The notes under the pieces are model-generated. The model was not told the DNA's origin. It was given only the letters and a program-made list of their open reading frames with translations, and searched no databases. A stretch of DNA of 8,025 nt from Prolixibacteraceae bacterium. GTDB taxonomy: Bacteria; Bacteroidota; Bacteroidia; Bacteroidales; Prolixibacteraceae. Positions within the stretch are counted from its first letter, which is position 1; every line of letters starts with the position of its first letter. A program made the position numbers and the translations under genes. Below, piece by piece: positions 1-6,824 of the stretch. Where the stretch lies: contig DMFR01000484.1 of the NCBI GenBank assembly GCA_003450125.1, forward strand, positions 7,680 through 15,704, given 5' to 3'.

Positions 1-1307
1 CGTTCCTTGTCTGCCAGTATTTTGGCATTCTCCTTTTCTTTTTTCATTTCGGTGTAAATCTCGGTACCTTTAAAACTCAGTTCACCGGCATCCTTGGGTT
101 CTGTCAGCCAAACCACATCGCCCTTTTTAAGCCCCTTTCTGATCAACACATGATTTTCATTTTCATCACCCAGCCATACAATTTGCTTTACGGGCTTTCC
201 TACCCCGGTATAGACATATTTCAGACTGTCGTTTTCAAAAACGGCATCCGAGGCCACCATCAGTGTATCGGCGAAAGTGCCCGCCTCAATGGCATTGCTG
301 GTGGTCATAGCCGGTTTAAGGTCCTTATCTACCCCGAATATCTTTATTTTTACCTCAAAAACCTTTGCATCGCTATTGGGCATTGCCTGACCGATGTTGG
401 CCACCGATATCACCTCCCCGGTAAGCTGCTTTTCAGGAAATGCATCAATTCCAAGTTTCACTTTCTGTCCTGTTTTGATTTTCGAGATGTCGATCTCATT
501 GATATAAGTTCTTGAAATCAGGTTGGTCATCTCTGGTATGGTGGCAATGGTCGAATTGTACAATCCTACCTTCGATCCTGTTTTCATGATCTCTCCCCAG
601 GGAAACTTCAGGTAAGTCAGTATCCCGGCCTTTGGTGCCCTAACTTCCAGGGAGTTGAACAGTTTTTCCAGTTCCTGGGATCGTTCCAGAACCTGCCGAT
701 AATTAATGTATCTGCGCTGTACCCTATTTTCCTCCTGCTGGGTCTTCAACACATAGGCCCTCTTTTCCTGTTCCAGTCTGCGGGCGGCCTTGTCATTGTC
801 CATGCTCGCTTTCTTCTGTATCGACGGAGATTCGTACACCGACTCATCCATGATGATCTTTTTCTCTGCCACATCAAGCTGTGCATTCACAATCACGTCG
901 CGTTGATTGCTCAGGTTCAGGTTCGAGTCAATCTTGCCATCTTCATACTCCGACTGCGTTTTCTCCATTTCATCCTGAGCCAGCTTGATTTGTTCTTCAA
1001 CCGCCTTGTGGTCCAAGGTAGCCACGTAATCTCCTGAATCGACCCAGGTGCCTTCATCAATCATATCGGTAATGGCCAATTCATAGATGCGAAGGTTCCG
1101 GTCTTTCAGCTTTTCGGGGATCTCAATGCTCGCTGATTTTTCTGATTCCAGTTGGCCGGAGGAGAATACAATGGAATTGAAGGTTCCTCGTTCAACGCTG
1201 GCTGTAATATTATTGGCATTTGTTTCGCCTTTGGAAAAAAACAGATAGAGTAACACTACCAGCAACACCGCTGGAATTGCTCCATAGAGGATCTTTTTGT
1301 TATTCAT
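1..1307 (-). CDS. HlyD/MacA-family efflux periplasmic adaptor subunit (3' end beyond window)
   Basis: This is the membrane-fusion (adaptor) subunit of a tripartite efflux or secretion system, linking an inner-membrane pump to an outer-membrane TolC-like channel. The gene reads without a stop from an ATG at 1307 to the left edge, about 435 codons, so its C-terminus is missing. Visible in the translation are a short basic start (MNNKK), one hydrophobic anchor at about residues 6-24, and a first biotinyl-lipoyl half near 84-99 (EGTWVDSGDYVATLD). A long charged helical hairpin follows at about 100-215. The second lipoyl half starts near 222 (VRAPKAGILTYLKFPWGEIM), and a beta-barrel part follows (TGQKVKLGIDAFPEKQLTGE). 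This order is typical of HlyD/MacA adaptors, which in Bacteroidota often precede MacB-type ABC permeases. The partner pump would lie beyond the left edge, so MacB-type or RND-type cannot be decided here. There is no obvious Shine-Dalgarno sequence before the ATG, as is usual in this phylum. The family assignment is firm; the substrate is unknown. Confidence 0.9.
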   Translation of the reverse strand, partial: MNNKKILYGAIPAVLLVVLLYLFFSKGETNANNITASVERGTFNSIVFSSGQLESEKSASIEIPEKLKDRNLRIYELAITDMIDEGTWVDSGDYVATLDHKAVEEQIKLAQDEMEKTQSEYEDGKIDSNLNLSNQRDVIVNAQLDVAEKKIIMDESVYESPSIQKKASMDNDKAARRLEQEKRAYVLKTQQEENRVQRRYINYRQVLERSQELEKLFNSLEVRAPKAGILTYLKFPWGEIMKTGSKVGLYNSTIATIPEMTNLISRTYINEIDISKIKTGQKVKLGIDAFPEKQLTGEVISVANIGQAMPNSDAKVFEVKIKIFGVDKDLKPAMTTSNAIEAGTFADTLMVASDAVFENDSLKYVYTGVGKPVKQIVWLGDENENHVLIRKGLKKGDVVWLTEPKDAGELSFKGTEIYTEMKKEKENAKILADKE

Positions 1308-1619
1308 TACAGAAGTTGGTTTATATTTTATAGTTGGCTTTATTCCACTTGGCAAATGAACGAATAAATATCGTCATTCTCACCTTTCATCTTCATCCAA
1401 TCACTTGGAAAACGGGAAACATGATGATATATTTTCGATCAACTATTATGCCAAATTTGTATCCAAAACATATGTTTCATTACATATTTTCAATTTTTAT
1501 TCTTCATTTACATCCTAAATTAAAAATAGTGGTTCAGAAGTGAAACATTCTTAAAACCTTTTATGATTTATTAAGTAAAAAAGGTTGTAAATTAGTAATG
1601 GGAACTAACACAAAAACCG
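1308..1619. other. AT-rich divergent intergenic region
   Basis: This stretch separates the start of the minus-strand adaptor gene from the start of the plus-strand secreted-protein gene, so it should carry promoters for both directions. I found no perfect TAnnTTTG element on either strand. A weak, bulged inverted repeat lies at 1531-1558 (GGTT...AACC enclosing AGAA...TTCT), but it is too short to name. The short open frames here have low-complexity translations with no family resemblance. Nothing else recognisable was seen. Confidence 0.6.
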
Positions 1620-2216
1620 ATGCGAATTCTCCTTTTCATTTTAATTGGTCTGGGAATTTCCAATGTCTTTGGCCAGACACCAGGAACGGCGCTCCTGTCC
1701 GCTATTGTCGTGGGCCCCGATTCCATCCCCGTGCCTGGTGTAGCCATCATCAATGCCCGTACCGGTCATACGGTGCGTACCAATCAAAAAGGATTTTTCC
1801 AAACTGAAATTGCAGCAGATGACTCTGTATTCATCTATCACATCTCCTATAAGAGGCAATTTGCCAGCCAAAATGACAACGGGAAAATCATTGTGCTCGA
1901 ACCTCAGATCAATGAGTTAAAGCAAGTGAATGTAACGGACAACGCGATCCAGGAAATGAGGGCCCTTCAGCAAACGGTCAACGACATCAAGCGCATGGCC
2001 CCAAAGAAAAAAGCAATGGATACGATAAGCGCCCGCCAACAAATGTTTATTGACCAGAATGGCTCTTTTCACAAAGGCTTTAAGCCTTTCTTCGGACCAA
2101 CAATCCACATTCCCCTTGAGAAGATGGTAGCTTCTCTAGCCGGCAACGAGGATAAACGGGAGAGAAAGAAACTTACTTCACATTACCATTTGGTCAAAAA
2201 GAAAGACAATGAATAA
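1620..2216 (+). CDS. Secreted protein with carboxypeptidase-regulatory-like domain
   Basis: The product is 198 residues and probably exported. Residues 1-18 form a signal peptide (hydrophobic core LLFILIGLGI, likely cleavage after VFG). Residues about 20-95 resemble the carboxypeptidase-regulatory-like beta-sandwich common in Bacteroidota surface and TonB-linked proteins: PDSIPVPGVAIINARTGHTV, then TNQKGFFQTEIAADDSVFI, which carries the G-x-F turn, and a closing strand KIIVLEP. The rest (about 100-198) is a charged, mostly helical tail with KKK and KRERKK clusters and no recognised domain. I chose the ATG at 1620 because it gives the signal peptide directly; the ATG at 1598 is in another frame. 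The next gene lies 75 bases downstream on the same strand and also encodes an exported protein, so the two are probably co-transcribed. The domain call is from the sequence pattern. A role in the envelope is inference and the exact function is unknown. Confidence 0.8.
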   Translation: MRILLFILIGLGISNVFGQTPGTALLSAIVVGPDSIPVPGVAIINARTGHTVRTNQKGFFQTEIAADDSVFIYHISYKRQFASQNDNGKIIVLEPQINELKQVNVTDNAIQEMRALQQTVNDIKRMAPKKKAMDTISARQQMFIDQNGSFHKGFKPFFGPTIHIPLEKMVASLAGNEDKRERKKLTSHYHLVKKKDNE

Positions 2217-2291
2217 GGGAATTAAAAAATTCATTTAAAGTCTAAACAAAAGCAGTTGTATATCCGTATTGTAAAATCAAAAACTACTATT

Positions 2292-3263
2292 ATGAAGCTA
2301 TTAATCATCCTTTTAGTGGCGATGTCAATGGGATATGATGCCAATTCGCAAAACAAGATAGAGGTCCAAACAACTGAAAAAGAGATGACACAAGGTCCTC
2401 AAACAGCATTCACCATGCTGATTCCTAAATCAAAGGCAAAAGAAGTAGAAATGCTTTGGAATAAGTATGTGAACAACCGACCTGCCAATGAACGGTTCAA
2501 AAATCTCACTACCGGAGTGGGCAACATTTTTAAAAGCAAGGATAAAAAGACCAAACGGGATCCTTTGAAGATGGAAAAGAAAGGTGATGAATTGCATGTA
2601 AAGTCCATTGAACTGGATAAAATATCCCTGTATCCGATGGATATATATGCTGTTATCAACCAATTGCCCGAGGGATGCCAACTCAGTGCTTTTTTTCAAT
2701 ACACCGATTCTGTTTTTATTAATCCATCCAATACCCCTGAAGACAGGCTAAACTTAATTTCAGACTTTGTACGTGACTTCGGGCGTGAAGCCTATAAGAA
2801 TGTAGTTGATGAACATATCAAATTGGCCAACAGGGATGTTTCACGAGAGGAAAGCAATTTAAAAGAGCTTCATGCCGGTATCCAGAGAGCCGAAAAATCA
2901 ATCACCCGTGACGAAACACTGATCCAGCAGTACAACACCAAAATTTCTGAACTTAGGAATGACAGTGCTAGCATGATTGAAGCCATTGCTTCGAAAAAGA
3001 AGGAATTCTCTGAGATGAGTAAAGATTCTGCTGATTTTGAGAATACCAAAGCTGAATTAAAGTCCCAAGAAAAGGAGAAAGCAAGGATTCCAAGAGAAAT
3101 CAGACTCCTGGAAGGAAAAATTAAATCCAAAGAACTGGATATTGAATCGGCCAGAAACCAGATCGCGGAGAATGAACTTGAAATAAAAAACCAGCAAGCC
3201 GTCGTTCAGGAAAAGCAACAAATTGCTGAAGAATTAATCAGGGAAAAAGGGGAAATTCAGTAA
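2292..3263 (+). CDS. Exported coiled-coil protein of unknown function
   Basis: The product is 323 residues from the ATG at 2292. An in-frame ATG at 2256 would add 12 residues (MYIRIVKSKTTI) before the signal peptide, so the later start is preferred. Residues 1-20 look like a signal peptide (MKLLIILLVAMSMGYDANSQ). Residues about 21-170 form a globular part I do not recognise. It includes an ETMTQG-like stretch (TEKEMTQGPQTAFTMLIPKS), a basic patch KSKDKKTKRDPLKMEKKGDE, and YPMDIYAVINQLPEGCQLSAFFQYTD. From about residue 180 to the end the chain is an almost continuous, highly charged coiled coil with Glu/Lys-rich heptads (LEGKIKSKELDIESARNQIA). It has a single Cys (residue 129) and no lipobox or transmembrane segment beyond the signal. 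It follows the regulatory-like gene by 75 bases and is the last gene before the repeat-filled convergent gap. A periplasmic scaffold or spacer role is possible but only inferred. Confidence 0.8.
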   Translation: MKLLIILLVAMSMGYDANSQNKIEVQTTEKEMTQGPQTAFTMLIPKSKAKEVEMLWNKYVNNRPANERFKNLTTGVGNIFKSKDKKTKRDPLKMEKKGDELHVKSIELDKISLYPMDIYAVINQLPEGCQLSAFFQYTDSVFINPSNTPEDRLNLISDFVRDFGREAYKNVVDEHIKLANRDVSREESNLKELHAGIQRAEKSITRDETLIQQYNTKISELRNDSASMIEAIASKKKEFSEMSKDSADFENTKAELKSQEKEKARIPREIRLLEGKIKSKELDIESARNQIAENELEIKNQQAVVQEKQQIAEELIREKGEIQ

Positions 3264-3282
3264 TTCTGTGAGGATGGAGAAA

Positions 3283-3329
3283 ATGAGAAGGTGAGAAGGT
3301 GAGAAGGTGAGAAGATGAGAAATGAGAGG
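3283..3329 (+). repeat. 8-base tandem repeat, left array (GTGAGAAG type)
   Basis: The array has about six units of period 8: ATGAGAAG, three perfect GTGAGAAG units at 3291-3314, then the diverged and slightly shortened ATGAGAA and ATGAGAGG. It starts about 20 bases after the stop codon of the coiled-coil gene. It is opposed by a related array in inverse orientation at 3386-3456. Confidence 0.9.
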
Positions 3330-3335
3330 ATGCTG

Positions 3336-3355
3336 CAAGTTTCAAGTTCAAAGTT
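3336..3355 (+). repeat. Short CAAGTT-type micro-repeat in the loop
   Basis: Three imperfect units, CAAGTTT, CAAGTT and CAAAGTT, lie in the spacer between the two 8-base arrays. They are flanked by GCAA...TTGC (3335-3357), which makes the segment an interrupted palindrome. The call rests only on the visible repetition, and the segment is short. Confidence 0.5.
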
Positions 3356-3385
3356 GCATGCCGATCCACTGCGATTTGCCCAATG

Positions 3386-3456
3386 TCTCATTTTCTCATT
3401 TTCTCATTTTCTCATTTTCTCATTTTCTCACTTTCTCACTTTCTCACTTTCTCACT
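3386..3456 (-). repeat. 8-base tandem repeat, right array (TCTCATTT / TCTCACTT)
   Basis: The array has five perfect TCTCATTT units (3386-3425), three perfect TCTCACTT units (3426-3449) and a partial seven-base unit. The reverse complement (AAATGAGA / AAGTGAGA) matches the left array except at the G/A positions. The ordered change from ATTT to ACTT units suggests local expansion by slippage or duplication within each block. The array ends 27 bases before the glmM stop codon. Confidence 0.92.
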
Positions 3457-3483
3457 GCCGGAATTTCCCAGCTGTTCTGGATT

Positions 3484-4869
3484 TCAGGAGACCAGCAGTT
3501 TGATATCTTCAATAATGCTCTGGGCCAGTTGGTCAGCCTCCTTCATCGAAGGGGCCTCTGCATAGATGCGGATAATGGCCTCCGTGTTTGATTTGCGCAG
3601 GTGTACCCACCGGTCTGCAAAATCAATTTTTACCCCATCAATGTCTGTCACCTGTTCGTGCCCGTATTTGAGTTTCATCCTTGAAAGGATGTCATCCACA
3701 TCAATTTCAGCAGTCAACTCTATCTTATTTTTTGAAATAAAGTAATCAGGATAGGTACGCCTCAGTTCTGAACACTTCATGCCCGATTTGGCCAGTAGGC
3801 TCAGGAAAAGGGCAATTCCAACCAGTGAATCTCGTCCGTAATGCGATGCCGGGTAAATGATCCCCCCGTTGCCTTCACCGCCGATTACAGCATTGGTCTC
3901 TTTCATCTTCGCAACTACATTTACCTCCCCCACAGCCGCGGCATTATAAATTCCCCCATGTCTTTGGGTAATATCCCTCAGGGCTCTTGATGAGGACAAA
4001 TTAGAAACCGTATTGCCGGGAGTCTGGCTTAGCACATAATCAGCAATGGATACCAATGAATACTCTTCGTTGAACATCGATCCATCTTCGCTGATAATGG
4101 CCAGACGGTCCACATCAGGATCGACGACGAATCCTACATCTACCGCCCTTCCTCGAATAATTGCAGCAGTCTCTACCAGGTTTTCTGGCAACGGCTCTGG
4201 CGTATGGGCAAAATGGCCCGTTGGCTCACAGTTGATTTCAACAATTTCTTTCACGCCCAGGGCTTTGAGCAATGCTGGGATTACTACCCCGCCTACAGAG
4301 TTGACCGCATCAATGGCCACTTTGAATCCTGCTTTGCGGATGGCTTCCACATCCACCAAATCAAGGGCAAGGACCTGCTTTATATGAATGTCGGTATAAT
4401 CTTTATTTGCAACCGTTCCCAAATCATCCACATCTGCAAAAACGTATGATTCATGTTCTGCAATGTCCAGCACAATAGCGCCTTCTGCAGCATTGAGGAA
4501 TTCACCCTTATCGTTGAGCAGTTTGAGCGCATTCCACTGTTTGGGGTTATGACTGGCAGTCAGGATGATCCCCCCCTGCGCCTTCTCTTCCGCCACGGCA
4601 ATCTCGGTGGTAGGCGTGGTAGCCATGCCCAGGTCCACCACATCGCAGCCCATACCATTGAGCGTCGACACAACAAGTGACTGCACCATGGGCCCCGAGA
4701 TACGGGCATCACGGCCCACTACCACCGTGATCGACTTCCCCGGATGTTGCATTTTCACCCATTCGGCATAAGCAGCCGTGTATTTGACTACATCAAGCGG
4801 GCTCAGTCCCTCCCCCGGTCTTCCGCCAATTGTTCCACGAATTCCTGAAATTGATTTAATTAAGGTCAT
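3484..4869 (-). CDS. glmM: Phosphoglucosamine mutase (alpha-D-phosphohexomutase family)
   Basis: This cytoplasmic enzyme converts glucosamine-6-phosphate to glucosamine-1-phosphate on the way to UDP-N-acetylglucosamine, the precursor for peptidoglycan and lipopolysaccharide. The protein is 461 residues, the usual full length. All four active-site loops are visible. The phosphoserine loop is TASHNP with the catalytic Ser at 106. The metal-binding loop is D250-P-D252-V-D254-R255. The sugar-recognition loop is GEGNGG (331-336). The phosphate-binding loop is R425-K-S-N-T-E430. The N-terminus (ISGIRGTIGG) also fits the family. The recognition loop is of the GEGNGG kind, shared with Bacteroidota and archaeal-type mutases, rather than the GEQSGH of the enterobacterial enzyme. 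Phosphoglucomutase or phosphomannomutase activity therefore cannot be excluded from sequence alone. The gene stands alone with a likely promoter at 4938-4945 and ends facing the repeat-filled convergent gap. The family is certain; the symbol is likely. Confidence 0.9.
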   Translation of the reverse strand: MTLIKSISGIRGTIGGRPGEGLSPLDVVKYTAAYAEWVKMQHPGKSITVVVGRDARISGPMVQSLVVSTLNGMGCDVVDLGMATTPTTEIAVAEEKAQGGIILTASHNPKQWNALKLLNDKGEFLNAAEGAIVLDIAEHESYVFADVDDLGTVANKDYTDIHIKQVLALDLVDVEAIRKAGFKVAIDAVNSVGGVVIPALLKALGVKEIVEINCEPTGHFAHTPEPLPENLVETAAIIRGRAVDVGFVVDPDVDRLAIISEDGSMFNEEYSLVSIADYVLSQTPGNTVSNLSSSRALRDITQRHGGIYNAAAVGEVNVVAKMKETNAVIGGEGNGGIIYPASHYGRDSLVGIALFLSLLAKSGMKCSELRRTYPDYFISKNKIELTAEIDVDDILSRMKLKYGHEQVTDIDGVKIDFADRWVHLRKSNTEAIIRIYAEAPSMKEADQLAQSIIEDIKLLVS

Positions 4870-4937
4870 GCCTATCTATTTGATGGTTGATGAATGTTGA
4901 GCAATAATCTTCTCCTGCCTACAAGAGGCCGGTAATG

Positions 4938-4945
4938 CAAATATA
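4938..4945 (-). promoter_or_regulatory. Bacteroidota -7 promoter element for glmM
   Basis: Read on the minus strand this is TATATTTG, a perfect match to the Bacteroidota -7 consensus TAnnTTTG, about 70 bases upstream of the glmM ATG (4869). No clear TTG-type -33 element is seen at the usual distance. The element lies in the 162-base gap after the ACP-fusion gene, which suggests glmM is transcribed independently. Confidence 0.45.
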
Positions 4946-5031
4946 AGGACTTCGAAGCCGATATTTTATGCTTAATGAAAAAGAATTTAACAGTTATTGA
5001 TACAAGTTACAATTTCTGGCAAGTGCATGCT

Positions 5032-6111
5032 TTAACCTCTCATTTGTTTTACGGTTAATATCTTTGCAAGCATTTGATTGTCACTCTTTCTATACAATGA
5101 AATCAATGTTTTTATCTGATTCCCAATTTCTTCTACATGATTTAATTGGAATATGATTTTGTCCGTTGAATTGCAGTTGCCAAAATAGAAGATATCCCGA
5201 TAGATGGTCGTTAGCTCATTGGCCTTTGGGCAATATTCAAAAAAGCACCTGTCTGCAATGATAGGATAAGAGGCAAAATACAATAATCCGATTCCATTGA
5301 TGTCGTAATAGGGGTTAATATTATATTCCCATACAAAAGAGGGATCATTGGTGATGGAAAACTCGCCGAAATCTGAAGAAATATGATCCAGCAATCCTTT
5401 TCGCAAAAGCCTGTATTCATTTAAAAACAACGGCGTATTCGATAATTGTATAATTTGGTTTGTTCTGTTTTGAGGTGCGCTCTTGATGATTGTATTATTG
5501 TTCTCATTTTCTCTTATTGAAAATGTAGTCATGAGTGTTGCATTGATATTTTTAACATCACAACTAGCCGTGATACTACTTAAAAATGAATGATTCCCAA
5601 ACCCTTCAATACTTGCATTAAATTCTATCATCTCGTTTTCTAAAAATTCATTTAAAGGTGAAATCGTATAGTTCACTCTTACAAAAGTTGCATACAGTCG
5701 GTTCCCTGCATCATCCACCAATTCCGATGATTTCTTGTTAAAGCCTTTCGAGATCAATTGCCAATGAATGTCGCCCAAATATTTTAACAGCCAGTTTTCT
5801 GACAATGCACAATTGGCCATTTGAGGCATTCTAATTTCTATATTATCTAAAAGCCTGACAGGTATTTTTTCTTCTTCAAAATTAACCTGAGCCCGATCTC
5901 TGTTGCTATGAAAGTATTCTAAGGCTTCAGCCAGTGTTTTGAATTTATACCATAAACCATCAGGGATTTCAAAGTTGAAATATTTTTCTAACGCAACCCT
6001 GAGAGCCACAAGATCAAGACTATCAATATGAGTATTGATGATCGGTGTGTATAAGTCTTCCTCCGATACTTTCGAGATTTCATTTTGCAATATTCTTAGA
6101 TATTGTTTCAT
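5032..6111 (-). CDS. Acyl carrier protein fused to a LnmK / Pnap_2097-like double hot-dog domain
   Basis: The protein has 359 residues and two parts. Residues 1-70 resemble an acyl carrier protein. The phosphopantetheine-attachment motif is H28-I-D30-S31-L32-D with Ser31 as attachment site, followed by VALRVALEKYFNFEIPD and a closing helix FKTLAEALEYF. Residues about 85-359 resemble the Pnap_2097 / LnmK family, with two signature blocks: MPQMANCALSENWLLKYLGD near 95-114, then HWQLI, and NPYYDINGIGLLYFASYP at 266-283. LnmK, from leinamycin biosynthesis, is a double hot-dog acyltransferase/decarboxylase that makes propionyl-ACP from methylmalonyl-CoA. By analogy this protein may load or modify an acyl group on its own carrier domain. 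That is inference; the LnmK catalytic residue could not be placed without an alignment. It follows the DuOB gene by 50 bases on the same strand, so it may be co-transcribed. No ketosynthase or phosphopantetheinyl transferase is visible nearby. The ACP call is strong and the hot-dog family call is fairly strong. Confidence 0.8.
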   Translation of the reverse strand: MKQYLRILQNEISKVSEEDLYTPIINTHIDSLDLVALRVALEKYFNFEIPDGLWYKFKTLAEALEYFHSNRDRAQVNFEEEKIPVRLLDNIEIRMPQMANCALSENWLLKYLGDIHWQLISKGFNKKSSELVDDAGNRLYATFVRVNYTISPLNEFLENEMIEFNASIEGFGNHSFLSSITASCDVKNINATLMTTFSIRENENNNTIIKSAPQNRTNQIIQLSNTPLFLNEYRLLRKGLLDHISSDFGEFSITNDPSFVWEYNINPYYDINGIGLLYFASYPIIADRCFFEYCPKANELTTIYRDIFYFGNCNSTDKIIFQLNHVEEIGNQIKTLISLYRKSDNQMLAKILTVKQMRG

Positions 6112-6161
6112 CAGAAAATCAATTCATCAAAAGATAAAATGAATTCGTTCACTTGGTCTAA

Positions 6162-6821
6162 TTATTTATATCCCATAACGATTACCCCTGCGACCAATTT
6201 GTAATACCTGTTCGTAGGCGGAAATTTGACACTCACCGATAGGCTTAATAAAACATCCTGAATACCATCTACAAAATCAGGATTAAGATGATATTGCCTC
6301 AAGAAAACAGGGTCTGTAATCGAAAAATCGTATGTGAAATTATTATAGCTGAAGACCATTCTATGTTGAGGGGCTGTCCGATCTTCATACACCTTTTCAA
6401 TGATTTCAAATTGTTTCGGCTTGACCAACATTAAAGAATATTTCAACTCCTGAATAACCTCTTCCGATAAGGAAGGATAGCGTGTTTTGAAAATATACCT
6501 GCGGTCTTCACACAGGCAATTCAATCTGTCCTTATCAAAAGTCCCCACTTTGTGAATGCCCGCTTCATCAAAATGGACGTTCTCCGATTGATAATAATGA
6601 GGGGCTGGGGTCGTGTTACTCACTTCAAGAATATCTAATAGCTGATATGGAAGCGCTATATTGTTGGGCACTTCTCCATGCAGTGTATGACAAGTAGGTC
6701 TTACCCACATGGGCTTTCCAAATTCCAATATTGGATTATTATTTTTATCCAATATGATGCCTGCCAGGCATCTGCCACCTTCCTTAAAAGAATTTCCTAA
6801 ACAAACGAAACGAGTGTCCAT
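6162..6821 (-). CDS. Probable dual OB-fold domain (DuOB) protein
   Basis: The protein has 219 residues and no signal peptide or membrane segment, so it is probably cytoplasmic. The start (RFVCLGNSFKEGGRCLAG), the segment KPMWVRP at 36-42, and the end, where SLSVSVKFPP precedes YYKLVAGVI (about 192-214), fit the pattern I know for the dual OB-containing (DuOB) family. Those proteins often start R-x-V/F-C-L-(A/G)-N-S and end in a SL..P....YKLVA strand. OB folds usually bind nucleic acid or nucleotides, so a sensing or binding role is possible but not shown. Cys residues at 7, 18, 44, 102 and 104 are scattered and do not form an obvious metal site. The ATG lies only 3 bases after the stop of the upstream DUF488 gene, which indicates an operon and probably translational coupling. 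The family name comes from memory of the pattern and should be confirmed by a profile search. Confidence 0.7.
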   Translation of the reverse strand: MDTRFVCLGNSFKEGGRCLAGIILDKNNNPILEFGKPMWVRPTCHTLHGEVPNNIALPYQLLDILEVSNTTPAPHYYQSENVHFDEAGIHKVGTFDKDRLNCLCEDRRYIFKTRYPSLSEEVIQELKYSLMLVKPKQFEIIEKVYEDRTAPQHRMVFSYNNFTYDFSITDPVFLRQYHLNPDFVDGIQDVLLSLSVSVKFPPTNRYYKLVAGVIVMGYK

Positions 6822-6824
6822 AGC

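Larger units (their letters stand above)
3283..3456 (+). terminator. Possible long hairpin / convergent terminator formed by the opposed arrays
   Basis: The two arrays are inverted with respect to each other, separated by about 56 bases, and sit between convergent stop codons (3263 and 3484). In plus-strand RNA, left units GUGAGAAG can pair with right units CUUUCUCAC, with the extra G positions forming G-U wobbles. In minus-strand RNA the same positions would be A-C mismatches. A structure ending plus-strand transcription is therefore plausible. There is no classical GC stem with a clean U tract, so the terminator role is inference. Confidence 0.3.

Noticed and set aside
150..515. Plus-strand open frame of 121 codons
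   Set aside because: It is antisense to the efflux adaptor gene, whose continuous reading frame shows clear lipoyl and coiled-coil features.
1334..1543. Plus-strand open frame of 69 codons in the divergent spacer
   Set aside because: Its translation is a low-complexity product of AT-rich DNA (many Ile, His, Phe) with no ribosome site or family pattern.
1531..1558. Hairpin or riboswitch in the leader of the secreted-protein gene
   Set aside because: The pairing is short and bulged and matches no riboswitch consensus I can recognise.
1598..1807. Alternative plus-strand start at 1598
   Set aside because: It is in a different frame from the signal-peptide-bearing gene that starts at 1620, and its product has no signal or domain.
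3283..3456. CRISPR array
   Set aside because: The repeats are 8 bases long and contiguous with no unique spacers, so this is a simple tandem repeat.
3315..3591. Overlapping plus-strand open frames with SHFLIFSFSHFLTF-like translations
   Set aside because: They are read through the 8-base repeat in all three frames and run antisense into glmM. The repetition is a nucleotide-level feature and not a protein.
4046..4771. Several plus-strand open frames opposite glmM
   Set aside because: They are shadows of the strongly conserved glmM frame on the other strand.
6121..6145. Inverted repeat AATTCAT/ATGAATT as terminator after the DuOB gene
   Set aside because: The stem is only 7 bases, AT-rich, with an 11-base loop and no following U tract, so it is too weak to call as a terminator.
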